Of a stretch of 64,000 nucleotides of DNA, positions 1 through 11,974 are shown piece after piece (within the stretch, counting starts at the first letter, position 1; every line of letters starts with the position of its first letter). Position numbers and translations under genes: made by a program. The DNA comes from Eumeta japonica (taxonomy: Eukaryota > Arthropoda > Insecta > Lepidoptera > Psychidae): NCBI GenBank assembly GCA_005406025.1, contig BGZK01000018.1, positions 1-64,000 on the forward strand, given 5' to 3'. The notes under the pieces were generated by a model, which made no database searches, was not told where the DNA came from, and saw nothing but the letters and a program-made list of their open reading frames with translations.

Positions 1-480
1 GTTTTCTTGTCGCGCCACACGTAAACATTATCACCGGGGCGGCGGACACGGATTGATAAGAGGAAGTCGATGCTTTTTTTACGGTCGACAAATCAAATTT
101 TACAGTTTCGCACGCCGGCCGCTGTAACGAGCGCGGCCTTGACGCGCGCCGTTAAACGGCCACTTTACCGGCGCGAGAGTCGTGGATGCTTTATTATATT
201 TGTAGGAGATTTTATGGGCCGCCGTTGATGAATCTCAAATAACCGTCACGAAAACGACGCACGGGACCATATCGGGGGACGGTTGGCCGGCGCCGGCGCC
301 GACAGTCGCGAATGTTAATGTGCGGACGTGCTCTTCATGAGTATACTTCAGGTTTTCGAGTTCAAAACCGCCATTGTTACGTCGAGAAAGCTTTGAATGT
401 GAAACAATGAGGAAACTGATGGTCGAATTTTTTTCCATGACCGTTTCTTCCGAAAAAATTGTAGATCTTGATGCCATTCT
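1..480. other. GC-rich island, unassigned
   Basis: This stretch is clearly richer in G+C and CpG than the DNA that follows, with a short GC palindrome CGGCGCCGGCGCCG near 285-300. No reading frame resembles a protein I know; an 80-codon minus-strand ORF at 235-477 has no recognisable motif. It could be a promoter-proximal CpG-rich segment, an exon edge cut off by the window start, or a conserved non-coding element. The sequence alone does not decide. Confidence 0.4.
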
Positions 481-2097
481 TTGCAGTGTGTGGATTTTAA
501 GATACTAATTTTATATTGAAACTGAAAAGTCTATTAATAAAATAACTATATATAAAAATTATTATTGAAATTTAAAATTTTCTTCTCAACATATCATAAT
601 CGATTTAATTCGACTGAATCTGTTTGATAAGAAATTTGAATAAACTAGTTTTCTTCACCAACAAATTCGTTCGAGTGAAGGAAAAACAGAATCACACGAT
701 TGATGCATATAAATTTATAGAACATCGACATACGCAAATTAACTTAACTACTAAATGCCCCGTAATGGTCTTAGAAGTCTCGGAATAAGTTCGTAAGACT
801 TCAATACATCAACAGCTGATGAAAATTCAATTAAAAAAATACTTTTCTTAGCGAATGTTTAGAAAAATAAATTTGAATGGAATTATTTAAAGCTTATCTG
901 TGGCAAATGTCGTAGAATGATAGTTCTGAGCTTCCACACGACTTCTATACAGCCGTATTGGACGCAGTTTTGCATAGATCTTTTACTGTGTACTCGCTGT
1001 GAAATAGATATTTTAGATCTTTCTCTATAGTCAAATAACTGCTTTCTATATAACTTTTTTAAAATTATATATTTAGATGTTGGTTTATGCATTTGAGAGT
1101 AATAAAAACAGAAAAAAATTTCAAATGGACTCCAATATCGATTATAGAATCACATTATCATTTAATACAATGCTTCATGGTGACTTTGAATTTACTTTTG
1201 TTTTAGTAGATAATTGCAAAATTAATAGCGTAATTCATATGCGAATGCAATTTTACTAATCATAAAAATGTTTTATTGAACAAATAAAACAAAAACTCTA
1301 ATTGGTAATGCCACGAACAATGTATTTATATTTTTTTACTTGTTGGTGCTGCAATAATAAAACAATAAAATATGGCGTTACTATTTACGTTACAAAAATG
1401 TGTCTTACTCTGTTTATTGCAATACAAGATGCTAATATTTAGCAGTTATATTGCTGTTAGCAACAATATTAGCAATAATATTGCTATTAGTCAGAACAAA
1501 GCCACTACATTACTAGAAGCTGTAATATAAGCAAACAAATAGCAAAGTGAATCAGTTCTGTGCATAATTTGTTCATCTTACTGAATTTTTGAAATAAATT
1601 ATAGTTTCCAGGTTAGTTAACTGTATTTTTCCGTCTTTGGTGTTACGTATAGGAAAATATTGCATTGATTTATACGTTTTTATGTATAGCCACCCCTTCT
1701 TTTTTTTCCACTGTAAAAGACATAAAAATTATAAATGGCTTATTTGAAACTCTTTTCCATGACAGTAAACAAACAGACAAAAACGGATGCACAACAATTT
1801 TATTTAGCGTATAACGCGAAAAGCAATTTAATTATGTATTATGCATGTATCCGAGTATATATTTTATTAATTACGACTACATAACCTTTCAATGACGTTG
1901 TTCTATATAAAACAAATTATACACAGCATTTGTGCTACCTACAAACGTACCGGTAAATAATTTAATTACAACAATACAAAATCCATATTTTTTTTATTTA
2001 TTGAAAGCTTCATATTATCCCAGTACTTACTTTTATTTTACCGCACGCCCCCTGTGAAGGTGTTCATTGAGCGACAACGTAATGTCTTACTACAGCG
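481..2097. other. AT-rich non-coding DNA
   Basis: No coding or transposon signal seen. At 1430-1500 there is a loosely palindromic patch built from repeated GCTAATATT/AATATTAGC and TAGCAATAATATTGCTA units. Confidence 0.5.
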
Positions 2098-2727
2098 ATG
2101 TATATATTTTCCAAGGATTTTGCGATATTATTTATTTTCACCGATATTTATGAACGAGATTTATTTATTTTCAAATCTGATAAATTAATTTATATCCGAA
2201 AACGCATCAATCAATCAACGCTTCAAGGTCGAAATACGCGTGCTATTATTCATAATATAACCCAAATAGTTTTGGGCTTGCCACACCTAAAAACATTATT
2301 ACGAAAATTTCTGATAAATTATTACAACTCGACGTGCAAACAATACATATTTTTTAATACTAATCTTTGTTTCATATGGTATACCGATCATTTCATAAAT
2401 ATAAATCTTCTGTTGAACAAAATAACTGATATTTTATTTGTCTTCCAAATCATCGCTTCTCAGGTTGTTACCATCGGAGTCACTTTCCTCGTAGAGGAAT
2501 CTCAACGACGCGAGTACCGACTACGGCGTGATATCCATTTCTGGAGGCTTAAAGGTTTTATGTCCCATTTTATAGCGCGACTGGTACAGGCCATTAAAAT
2601 AGTCGCGCCCTACCGATTGCTATCGCTTCGTTCCGCGATGAATAACCCATTAAAATATTTGATCCGTGCTAGGGCGATGTTTATACAGCCCTCTGAGATC
2701 GGACAATTTACGGCGCAATCAATATAA
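2098..2727 (+). CDS. Unrecognised 209-codon ORF, possibly spurious
   Basis: An ATG-to-stop frame of 209 codons, the longest in the window outside the retrotransposon pol remnant. The first half (residues 1 to about 120) is AT-rich and gives Ile/Phe/Asn/Lys-rich protein. The second half lies in more balanced DNA and is basic (Arg-rich, e.g. SQRREYRLRR), with no transmembrane pattern, zinc finger or catalytic motif I recognise. The opposite strand over 2450-2530 also reads as an acidic peptide (EESDSDGNNLRSDD), so the coding strand is uncertain. With roughly 7-8% stop codons expected by chance in such DNA, 209 open codons is unlikely but not impossible. No homology, splice signal or promoter supports it. 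Treat as hypothetical. Confidence 0.2.
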   Translation: MYIFSKDFAILFIFTDIYERDLFIFKSDKLIYIRKRINQSTLQGRNTRAIIHNITQIVLGLPHLKTLLRKFLINYYNSTCKQYIFFNTNLCFIWYTDHFININLLLNKITDILFVFQIIASQVVTIGVTFLVEESQRREYRLRRDIHFWRLKGFMSHFIARLVQAIKIVAPYRLLSLRSAMNNPLKYLIRARAMFIQPSEIGQFTAQSI

Positions 2728-2729
2728 AT

Positions 2730-3534
2730 GCCAATGAGAGGGAAAACAAAAGAAACTTAACGACTTGCCGAATTCTGTTGTGATGTACCGCGTTGAGCGA
2801 GTCTTGAACACAAATAGATATAATATTTCCTTATACATATATTATGTTTAATTCATATAAAATTAAGATTTTGTAAACTATACTATTAGAAAATCTAGCT
2901 CTATTTATAGCGACAAAATATAGATCAAAATTTTTATAAATATTTATCATTTTAAAGGAGATACACCTATTTGTTGATCAGACAAAATCGGTTTGGGTAA
3001 AAGTCGAAACTACTACCGCAGATTTTATTATACCGTGAATTCGCTGAATATTAGCTAAAGAAAAATGTATTCGATCAAGAGATAACAAAAAATGTATTTG
3101 GTTCCTGATGTCAACACTTTCCTTAAGTCATCCACCTACATTAGACCGAAATTTAAGACCGAAACCATTGGACTCGTGTTAAGGCTGCGAAGTTGAAAAC
3201 GTCGATAATCGCGGTCGGCGCTCGGTACTTTGTTTCGACCTGGTTCGAGCCGGTCTCCTCATTCTGAGCTTTCTTCTTACTCATACGACGAAGGCAATTC
3301 TTCTCCACTCTCGAAAGTTGTTTTGCTCAGTTGCGGAGGGGACTTAACCTTTTATTGGTCTTTCTTTCTTTCCATCTTGCAATTCCAATTTTCAATTGAT
3401 ATCAAGGACTTGCTAACAAGAGAAACCGATTAATTTTCTACTACAGCAAATACTCTAATGAAAAATATTTCATCCAAATGAATTAGGTCATATTAAACTG
3501 ATCAGTGATCACTCAACACCTCATTCGCAGTACA
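2730..3534. other. Non-coding DNA with moderately GC-rich patch
   Basis: Mostly AT-rich. From about 3140 to 3360 the composition is more balanced and contains a 67-codon ORF (3230-3433) without known motifs. No repeat family recognised. Confidence 0.35.
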
Positions 3535-3760
3535 TACTAATTTTTGCGGCCCGTGACGCCGTCGCAAGGAGTGGAGGGACGATGAAATACATGTTTTTGT
3601 CAACAGATGAGTTTTTGTCGTTCTTTTCAATATTTAAACTTTAATAATGTGAAGCTTTGAAAAGTACTCCGCCGCCGATAATCCGAGGAAGACGTTCATC
3701 GAATTCACCTCGAAACTTAAGTATTTCGTCGAAGAAAGTGAAGTCTTAATTAAATGTGTC
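3535..3760. other. Small GC-rich island
   Basis: Contains GC-rich blocks (GCGGCCCGTGACGCCGTCGC near 3546 and CCGCCGCCGATAATCCGAGG near 3669) in otherwise AT-rich surroundings. No coding frame recognised. Candidate conserved non-coding element, by composition only. Confidence 0.3.
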
Positions 3761-6000
3761 AATAAAATTTTGCTGAATACATATATACGTGTAAATCGGT
3801 ATAAATCGAAAATACACTTGATTAACTTTCACTGTTTGCTGAAATTCTTATATAGAAATTATTGACATTTATTTTTAATTTATTAGCTGAAAACTGTTTT
3901 AATCACTGAAATTATTGGCGAAAAGTATCAGCTTGCGTGGCGAGCGCTTACACGACTGCTATTCGTCTTTTCCCAATTCACACCTTTCATTTATTAATTT
4001 TAATTACTTATTTTCACCCTAAGAATATTTTCACGCGTTTTTTCCAGTTTTTTCGCTATAATCGTCATTATATACGTAAAGCACTATCTACAAAACAATT
4101 GCATAGGTGAATAAGCCAGTGATAAATAAATATTGATATAATTATAGGCTACAAATCAGTGAAATCCTACTTTCTGGATATGTACTATAGAAGCTATTAT
4201 TAGATGATTAGTTCTTAGAAATGTGTGTAGATTAAAGATCTCTATCCCCACATTATAACATGTAGGGATGAAGATTTTTATTTAATAAATATTTAACTAA
4301 TTCATTTAAGATATAATAAACATGGATTAAAATTATGTACTATTAAACTAACGGAATTTCATAATTCGTTTTCTTAATTGTTATTCATTTAATAAATTCA
4401 TTAATTATATCGCCCTCAAAATAAACAAGAATACTCTATAGCTCACTGGCTGTTTTTAAGTAAATAAATGATTTAAAAAATGTCTGTCAGACAAGTAAAC
4501 TTACACAAATAGTCGTATAAAATAATTACGTTTGAAAATTAAATTTTCTAAGAACCAGGGACTAGTTTATGACGTCAATATTCAGATAAAATAAATATTT
4601 AACAACGTAATCAACCACGACAAACATATATTCAATATTTTGCGAAATTGGCTCAGTACGAACATTTTTACAAACAATTACTTCGCTCGTAAATAAATGC
4701 ACTTTAAAAAAATCTACAACAAAACTGAATGTGAGGATAATTTTTATTATTCACTTCGCAAAGAGCTTTTGATTTTAGATATTTTTATTTATACATCTTT
4801 TAGATTTTTTACTTTGCAAGTATTTTAGTCAATTTGCACGTTAACAATTTTGGTCTTATTTCACTATTTCATCAACTTGTATGCATTTAAATATATAGAC
4901 ACTTATATTGCCATGGAAGTATAAAATTAAATATCTTGTTATGTGCATCTCTATGAGTTTTTGTGAACTTTCCTGCTGTCTTTTTATTTCAACTTGATAA
5001 AATTCATAACTCAAGTCTTCCACACTAACTCGGTGCCAGTTGGGAGATGTTAACGTCCATTTTTGCCGATACCTTGATAACGACCGGGACCGAAGGCTTA
5101 GTGTACACCACTCCAAAACACGGTCTGGTTTAATTTAAACATATGTTAGAAACTCATTGACAAAAGTTGAAAGCATTGCCTTTTCAACAGAAGGTACAAG
5201 GATAGAAGAAATGTAATTTAGCTGTGGCAAATTATTTATTTACTGAAATTCAACTACAAGTCTTTATTGAATTCAACTAATTTGTCCATTTTTTATACGT
5301 GAACGTAGAAATGTTACGTACTTATATATATACGTGATTCGATGACACACAATTATTATAAAACTCTTAAGTATATAGCAATAACAATACGTCGTGCTTG
5401 AATAGATCGAGGTTCTAATGAAGACTAAGATCTATATTAAGATTTTTAAAGATTCACGAAACTCGATGAAACTTCGAGCAAAAATAAGAATATTAAGCGC
5501 ATTTTTTAAATATTGATTCTTAGGCATATTTTAGCGAAACTAAATTAATAAAAATATAGATATAATTAATTGTAAATTACAATTTATAATATTAACAATA
5601 CTTATATTCTATAATTCAAAATGTATTATAGAGTCCACATTTACTTCTTTTTGGTTTTCCTACTTTCTTTTTTAAGTGCGAATTGACATTACTTCACATA
5701 ATTAAATTACCTCAGATTTAACAAAAAATTATCAAATTATAAAAATTTGTTAAATACCTTAATTAAGTAACAAAATTAAAGTACACAATATACAAGCTTA
5801 AGATATCGAATAAGATTTTTGATAGCATTTCTTTATTGTAATTATTTAATCGAAAAAACAGCACAACAAAATAACCTAATTGCTTATATATAAAAAATAT
5901 GTATCACTTTACACTTAAGGACATAAAATTTTTTTTTTCTTGAACAAGCTCTCTTTTCGTATAAAACAATAACGCTCTAACCGAAGCTTTCGGACGAGTA
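3761..6000. other. AT-rich non-coding DNA
   Basis: Nothing recognised. A minus-strand 86-codon ORF at 4856-5116 has an Arg/Ser-rich start but no motif I know. A weak inverted repeat (TCCCCACAT/ATGTAGGGA) lies near 4244-4268. Confidence 0.45.
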
Positions 6001-6839
6001 ACACCTCGTAGGAGTGACGTCACAGCAGCGAACTTAAGTAGGAATAGTGGGAAGCGCCGTCGCTATTAACGTTATTAATTAATCACTTAAGATATTAAAC
6101 CGACGTCTGATGAGTTTCGACTGCGCGCACTTCACTACGTGCTCTAAATTGAAACGGTTAACATCGAGGTCCTTTCCTTTGAGGGGAGTGAAGTATGTGT
6201 TTATTGGTTTCTTGCGTGTTTTTCTCTTCGCGATCGGTGTTATAGGAAATCCAATATTTTCCGCCTTTCACATTAACAACATTACTTGGTTTTGTCGTGT
6301 AAATTTTAATAGCAATATTCATTTCAGTGATGATACAGATTGTTGGTTTAAATTGTGCACCGATCTGTACTACATTGAATTTGATACAATTCGTTACACA
6401 TCATCCGAATGGTACGAACTTTGCAAAGTTTCGATTAAACCTTTTTCAAAGCAATAAGACAATATTCGCCTTGAATGTATTCGCTTCTCCAAAGGGCGTC
6501 TACGTGAACAAAGTCTGTCCGACTGCGCCGGGGTACAAGGGCACAGGAACCCGAAGTTCTCAAGCCGTTGTTTCTACCACTCATTATTCCTTCCAGGGAT
6601 GTGCACTATCCTTGTACTTATGCTTTCCAGCCCGAAATTTCAATATTCTCTCAACCTCTTGTCCTTTCTACACCCTCCGAAATTCACAAAATTCAATGTT
6701 CGCGGAAACTAAAAAGTCAGGCTAGTCCCGGGCAGTCCCATCCTATCTGAGAGGAACAAATTTCCGTACCGTGGAATTGAGAACCTTAAGCTCGATTGCG
6801 GCGACGAGGTTCGACACCCGTCACGCCTAGTTTTCCGGA

Positions 6840-7768
6840 AGGATGAAACATGGACTAGAGAAGTCCGTTTCGGTACTCTGAATGCGTGTGGAGGTATGCA
6901 TAGGTATAAAAATTGATAATGTCTTCGAACTGATGAAAGATACATGACTAGATATTCTAAGCGTGAATGAGACTAAAAGGAAAGATCGTAGTGAAACCAC
7001 CAAACACGGATCCTTCGAGACTTTTGATCTGGTATTAATCACAGTCGAAACGAGGATGTCGGAGTGTTGGCTTCACCCTATCATAAAGTTTATGTGAACA
7101 TATAAATCCAAGGCTCCTCTGGCTACGAGTTAAAACTGGTCTAACATGGATTTTAATTTTAGGCGTATGCGCTCTAACAATGTGACAAAAACGAAAGGAT
7201 CGTAATGTTAGGTGGTTTTAATAGCTGGGTGGATATATAGCGGGATGGATATGAGAAAGTTTTAGGAAAAGGAGATGAAAGAGTGAATAAGTACTGTGAT
7301 ATCATTCTCCTACTGTGTCAAGATTTGAATTATGTATGAAAAATACTGTTTTATTACAGAACGATACACTGGCGAAGAAGAGAAGACAAAAACATAATAG
7401 ACTTTATAATTGCAGATGGTCGGTTAAAAAGCAAAGTTATGAACACGAGAGTGTACTATGTCGTAAACGTTAGCACAGACCACTTTTTAGTGGTGTGTCG
7501 AATTAAAGCTTTATGCCAGCGTGGGACGAGATGGCGAGATGTTAGTGAGATGTCGATAATTTTTATTCGTTCTAGCTCTGTAGTGACCACGACGAATGCA
7601 TCGTGTGTCAAGGTCTCTACAGGGCTAGAACGAATAAAAATTGGTAAGCTCCAGGTTGAGAATGTGAAAGATGAGTATGTAGAACGATTGAAAGATAGGT
7701 TGAGCGAATTCAAACATTATGAATTTCCAGAACTTAACGAATTATGGAAAGTGCCGAAATCTATATGA
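6840..7768 (+). pseudogene. LINE A endonuclease domain remnant
   Basis: Successive frames give pieces typical of LINE endonucleases: a start like VRFGTLNACGGMHR near 6865, a DILSVNETK motif near 6950, GGFNSWVD near 7212 where GDFN is usual (catalytic Asp replaced by Gly), IDFIIADGRLKSKV near 7405 and STDHFLVVCRI near 7471, the His motif of the family. The ORF at 7439-7768 holds the last part and continues as GLERIKIGKLQVENVKDEY. An inverted duplication (7558-7642) interrupts the protein between the two. Several frameshifts and stops show the copy is dead. Confidence 0.7.
7558..7642. repeat. Inverted repeat, 31-bp arms, inside LINE A
   Basis: Arms 7558-7588 and 7612-7642 are reverse complements with two mismatches, separated by 23 nt. 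The right arm encodes LINE protein in the expected frame; the left arm reads as unrelated residues, so the left arm looks like a later inverted copy of the right one. Confidence 0.85.
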
Positions 7769-8289
7769 AGCAAAAAAAGGTATTTGGAGTGAATAAGAAA
7801 AAAATTTAAAGTAATAAAAATAATAAATGGTGGAATATCGAAGTAAATAAAATATTAGCGAAAAGAAGAAATCGTTGCTGAATTTACAGTTAGAGTGCAA
7901 AGAAAGGACAGTTTGAAAAATAAGTTGAAAAAGGCCGAGCGTGCATAATAAATTGCAAAAACGAGAGTTAAATAATGTGTGAAAAGAAACAAAATGAAAT
8001 AAAAGAACGCTATGACAGGAGGTTCTCAGATAATTTCCGGGCAAAGCAAAACTTTTTTGGAATGTGCTAAAAAAAGCCTAGTATAATTCTAAGACATCGT
8101 GCATAAATATAATTAGAGATGATAATGGATGCCTAAAGAAAATCATGTAAAAGAACTCTAAAATAATTATTTTGAAATTGTTTATGCATGAGAGGATACA
8201 GTTGCAGGTAACTATACTACTACAACTGTATATATGATAGATGATGAAAATGAAATTGCGATTGTATAGAATTATGAAATCACTAAAAC

Positions 8290-8710
8290 GTATGAAATTT
8301 GGAAAATATGCCAGTCATGACAGGGTTTCGTCAGCGATGCTGAGGGGCGGTTGGTGTATAGTGGCAAGCCTGCTGTACCAGCTCTTTAATGAATACATTA
8401 GTCTTCTAGGTACTTAATGACTTGTGCAAAGCCGTCATTGTACCCTACTATAATGGAAATTACAGATTTACACAAATTAGCACCCTCGTCAGTGTCGTTG
8501 GTAAACTGTATGCGAAAATCATTATTAAAAGACTTTTAAATGAGACTGAAAATGAGATCTAAGATGTACAAGTGAGATTTTCAAAAAGAGATGGGGTATA
8601 TGGACCAAGTTTTTTCTCTGCGACATGGTAACTGAAATAAATGATTATGTTAAGAAAATAGGTATGAAAATAAATGTCAGCAAGTCTTGTGTGATGGTGT
8701 TTGCAAGAGG
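8290..8710 (+). pseudogene. LINE A reverse transcriptase remnant
   Basis: Pieces of an RT are visible: a segment around 8325-8400 matching the xMLRGGGxxVASLLYQLFNE region, then DLCKAVIVPYYNG near 8422, SVVGKLYAKIIIKRLL near 8497 and a thumb-proximal piece KIGMKINVSKSCVMVFARG near 8655-8713. The catalytic centre (F/YADD) is absent: sequence jumps near 8620-8635 from the template-gripping region straight to the post-active-site region, so an internal deletion removed the palm motif. Stops are frequent. Confidence 0.7.
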
Positions 8711-8728
8711 CTAAAGCACGGCTGAATG

Positions 8729-8730
<2 letters not shown>

Positions 8731-8763
<33 letters not shown>
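8731..8763. repeat. (AT)n microsatellite
   Basis: About 16 uninterrupted AT units, inside the LINE A copy just after the post-palm RT segment. Confidence 0.95.
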
Positions 8764-8766
<3 letters not shown>

Positions 8767-8769
8767 TAC

Positions 8770-9375
8770 AAACAAACTACAAAGAGTTTGTATATTTGGG
8801 TAGTCTATTTATTAATGATGGTAAACATAATAGAAATATTGAAAGGAGAACGAATATAGGAACTTAAGTGAGTGGGCTCTTGTTTGCTGGCATGAACAGT
8901 AAAAGTGTCTCACGACAAGCACGTTCGGCTATCCATAATCGGATCTTGACCCGTACGTTTACACATGGTAAGGAAAATTGGGTATGGCAAAAGAAAAATG
9001 AATATAGAATCATTGTGAGGGAGATACGATTTCTGCGTAATATATATAGAATGTCTTTGATAGATTTGGAAACAGTGATTAGATGATGTACTGATTAGAG
9101 TAGAATAAGGTACGTCGCGATGGTTTAGCTATCTAGAAAGGATGACTGAAAGCAGATTGAAAAAAAAAATCTATAGAGCCAACGTGTGTGTGACGGAGAG
9201 GTTGGTGATAGTCACCCTAGAATTTCCTATGAAAGTCATATCGGTAGCGTACTAAAAAAGAACCAAATTTTAAGCACCCGAAACTGACGAGCTTGAATGT
9301 AAAGATTGATGGATGTCAATGAAGCAAGAGAGGTATGAAAAAATCGTACCATGTAGAAATATATAGGCTCTGCTT
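8770..9375 (+). pseudogene. LINE A C-terminal region remnant
   Basis: Reads as EFVYLGSLF (8780s), then an open stretch 8868-9086 containing NSKSVSRQARSAIHNRIL and WVWQKKNEYRI, which matches the conserved region that follows RT in this LINE group. Then come remnants of a SRLTKKIYRANVCDG segment and a PRISYESHIG...ILSTRNRR...MDVNEAREV...SAYPSG ending. Stops at 9087 and beyond break the frame. The inverted fragment at 33905-34262 covers the last third of this region. Confidence 0.75.
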
Positions 9376-9410
9376 ACCCTTCTGGGAAATAGGCGTGCCT
9401 TTATAGTAAT

Positions 9411-11490
9411 AATAATATTACATATCACACAAATGTACAGAACTAAGTTAAATGGTAACCACACCGAAAATTTGTACTTGTTATTCATAATTCAGCTTAT
9501 ATAAGCAATCCTAAAACTTTATAGATTACTAATTAAACAACGTCAACCTCTATCCTTAATAGATTCAGACACTATTCGCACATTTGCGGTAGAAAACACA
9601 GTGTGTTATTTTTGTTAGTTAAAATTACGTTTTTAATAACCAGTCATGTTACAAAATCTTTGCAGTGACGTGATCTGCTCTGTTAATAACAAACTATTCT
9701 GTATACACTCAACATTTTTTTATTTAGTATTTGACGTGTGAAGTTTTATATTTGTAATAAGATAGGGCGCTATTATTAAAAAGTTGTACAATGAATTTTA
9801 TGTTCTAAAATTAAGTAAAGAATAATCGAATCAAGCCAAGAAAGTGACACAATGTACATGTTTTAACCGGCTTCAAAAAATGAAGAAGTTCTCAACTCGA
9901 TAAGGTTTTTTTTTGTATGTTTGTTAAGCGATCATTCTGCCAATTATGAATTGATCTTGATGTTTCTTTTTTTGTTTTGAAGTACATATTTTATTATATA
10001 TATTTATCAAATAGATATAGAGAAAAACAAAGAAAAATAACCTTAATAGATACCTAATCATTTAATCTATTTACATATGAATGCAAAATCGAACAAAAGC
10101 TGATAATTGCAAAGAATCACATCAATTTTTTTATAAATTTAGACACAACCATCTACGTCACCTGCCCTCACGCGTCTGTCCGAGTTTGGGTAGTTTGATA
10201 ACAGGGTAGTTCACTCAGGCCCATCATCCCGCCGCTGCCGCGTACCGTTCGAAAGTTTGTTATAAAGGCAGGATTAAAGTGTCCTTTTTGGCCGACCCCG
10301 ACTCCAAAAATAACTGTCTATAAATATTAAATAGATATATAAGTATCAACAATTATGTTGATTGACGTTTAAGGCTCTTGCTTTGAAATAAATATAATAT
10401 TATTTTTTACTCTTTTTTAGTTTGTTTGTACATATAGGTATAGTTTTGAAGTATTTTTTCTTTGTAAAATAATTTTATTAGGTTATGTTATACATCGTTC
10501 ATCGTAGTGACAACAAGTCGGCAGAAATGTAAGCTATCGGGAACGGGTTGTATAAAGGCAATAAATAAAGAAATAAAAGACAAAACATTTCAAAGTGGTT
10601 ATACCCAAAAAAAAATGAATAAGCAATATTTTGACCTGTATCAGCTATGTAATGGCACTTGTAAATAATTATGTTTTTATAGATGAATTTTTAGGCGAAA
10701 ATTTAATTCAGGAATACCTAAATATAAAATATATGTTTGTAATTTCGAAAAACACATGTTTTGTAGAAAATTAAACAAAGACAATTAAAAAAACGGATTA
10801 ATTACGATGTAAAAAAATTGTGGAACAAATTGCAATATTCGGTTTTTACATCAGTTTATCAAAGTAATATCGACCACTATGAACACTGTTTTATGCATTT
10901 TTAAGACACGTGACCATAAACTATCCATATGTAAGTAATATGAAAGATAAAGCACAATACCCATATAAAAAAAAATATGAAAATGAAATTATATAAGAGG
11001 AAACTACTGTTTGGTAGAAAAAAAAAATGTTATATGGAAAGGAATTAGTGCACTTAACAGTGTCAAAGCCCAAAAAACCGGTGTCGCCGCAATGCTCATT
11101 AGCGATTCGGCGATGGGTTCGACACGGCAGGTGACGTATGTGGGCGGGCGGTGAGTCCGCTCGCACGGGAGGGTTAATTAAGATATCAATTTCAAAACTT
11201 TCACAGTTCACTGAACAGGTTAAAGTTTAATAAAGGGCGAAGGGTCTTCGGTGTTTATAAATGAAAAAATTAAAAAGGTCAGATAAATTTTGTAATTAAA
11301 AATATTTTCTTCTATCTATATAAAGTTTCTTACTAACTTTTGAAGGTTGTGAGGATTAAAATATCAATTATGTTTTTTAATCAATACAGAGAATATATTG
11401 AGCGAAATATTTTGAAATGCTACGGTATACGTTAACGGTTCGTTACAATTTTTTCATTTCAGTACCAAGGGAATAGATCTAAAGCTTTCC
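9411..11490. other. Non-coding DNA with two GC-rich patches
   Basis: AT-rich apart from 10150-10320 and 11040-11190, which contain CpG-rich blocks and share the 12-mer ACGTCACCTGCC in opposite orientation (near 10155 and, reversed, near 11129). A 96-codon minus-strand ORF (10921-11211) runs through the second patch without a known motif. No mobile element recognised. Confidence 0.4.
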
Positions 11491-11504
11491 TAAAGCCTAG
11501 ATGT

Positions 11505-11575
11505 AAAGGCTTCCGAATGACCGCAGTCGTCACCAATGCAGTGACAACGGATTCGACGCCTTAAGTTGCCCGCGA
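11505..11575 (-). repeat. SINE-like fragment, weak
   Basis: Contains GTCGTCACCAATGCAGTGAC and a CGCCTTAAGTTGCCCGCGAA stretch that parallel the fragments at 31862-31945 and 58565-58810. Heavily decayed; orientation inferred from the 58.6-kb copy. Confidence 0.3.
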
Positions 11576-11974
11576 AAACAAAGAATAAGTGGCTTAATTT
11601 AATGTAAGTTCACATTGATCGATTCACCGGTGGCAAATTTTCGAATCCGGTACATAAAGAAGAATTCAGCTTTCTAGGACAATGTTCGGGAAATTGCGCA
11701 ACGTCTTCAAACTCCTAATAATACCTTCGAACCTAAAGACGTCTTTGAACAATAAATATTACCAGCGTTTACCTATGAGTGCCAAACGTGGGCCCTTACT
11801 GTCGGTATCCTAAACAAACTAGTCACTAAACATGCAACAAAAAAGGCATAGTTAGGCTTTTTCTACGAAAATAAAGCGGATACAGTAATTCGTAAAACGT
11901 GATAGTTAAACCAGCGTTAATTGTTATGATAGGAAAAGTGAAAGCGGGGTCTTGAGTTATATGTTACGGCGACG

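Larger units (their letters stand above)
6690..9410 (+). mobile_element. LINE family A (RTE-like), decayed copy 1
   Basis: A degenerate non-LTR retrotransposon read on the plus strand in order: apurinic endonuclease (about 6850-7530), linker, reverse transcriptase (about 8290-8710) and C-terminal region (about 8770-9375). Stops and frameshifts occur throughout. A 3' tail with TAATAATAATATTA follows near 9400. The 5' limit is unclear; 6100-6690 may be its 5' end but carries only overlapping short ORFs. A second fragment of the same family sits inverted at 33905-34262, ending in the same peptide (SAYPSGKYA-like). Assignment to the RTE group rests on remembered protein similarity; the family level is unsure. 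Confidence 0.75.

Noticed and set aside
235..477. 80-codon minus-strand ORF in a GC-rich island
   Set aside because: GC-rich DNA has few stops; no motif, no splice context, no known homology.
6110..6750. Three overlapping plus-strand ORFs (115, 132 and 60 codons)
   Set aside because: They overlap in different frames with no recognisable domain; most likely the decayed 5' region of LINE A or chance.
7456..7713. Minus-strand 85-codon ORF opposite the LINE endonuclease
   Set aside because: It exists because of the inverted duplication at 7558-7642 and mirrors the real frame.
8559..8771. Minus-strand ORF starting with repeated Tyr-Ile
   Set aside because: Translation of the (AT)n microsatellite and the antisense of LINE A.
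10155..11140. ACGTCACCTGCC inverted pair as TIRs of a 1-kb element
   Set aside because: Similarity ends after 12 bp and the flanks show no target duplication.
10921..11211. 96-codon minus-strand ORF with Cys/His residues
   Set aside because: Cys/His spacing does not fit a zinc finger and the C-terminal half is AT-rich low-complexity sequence.
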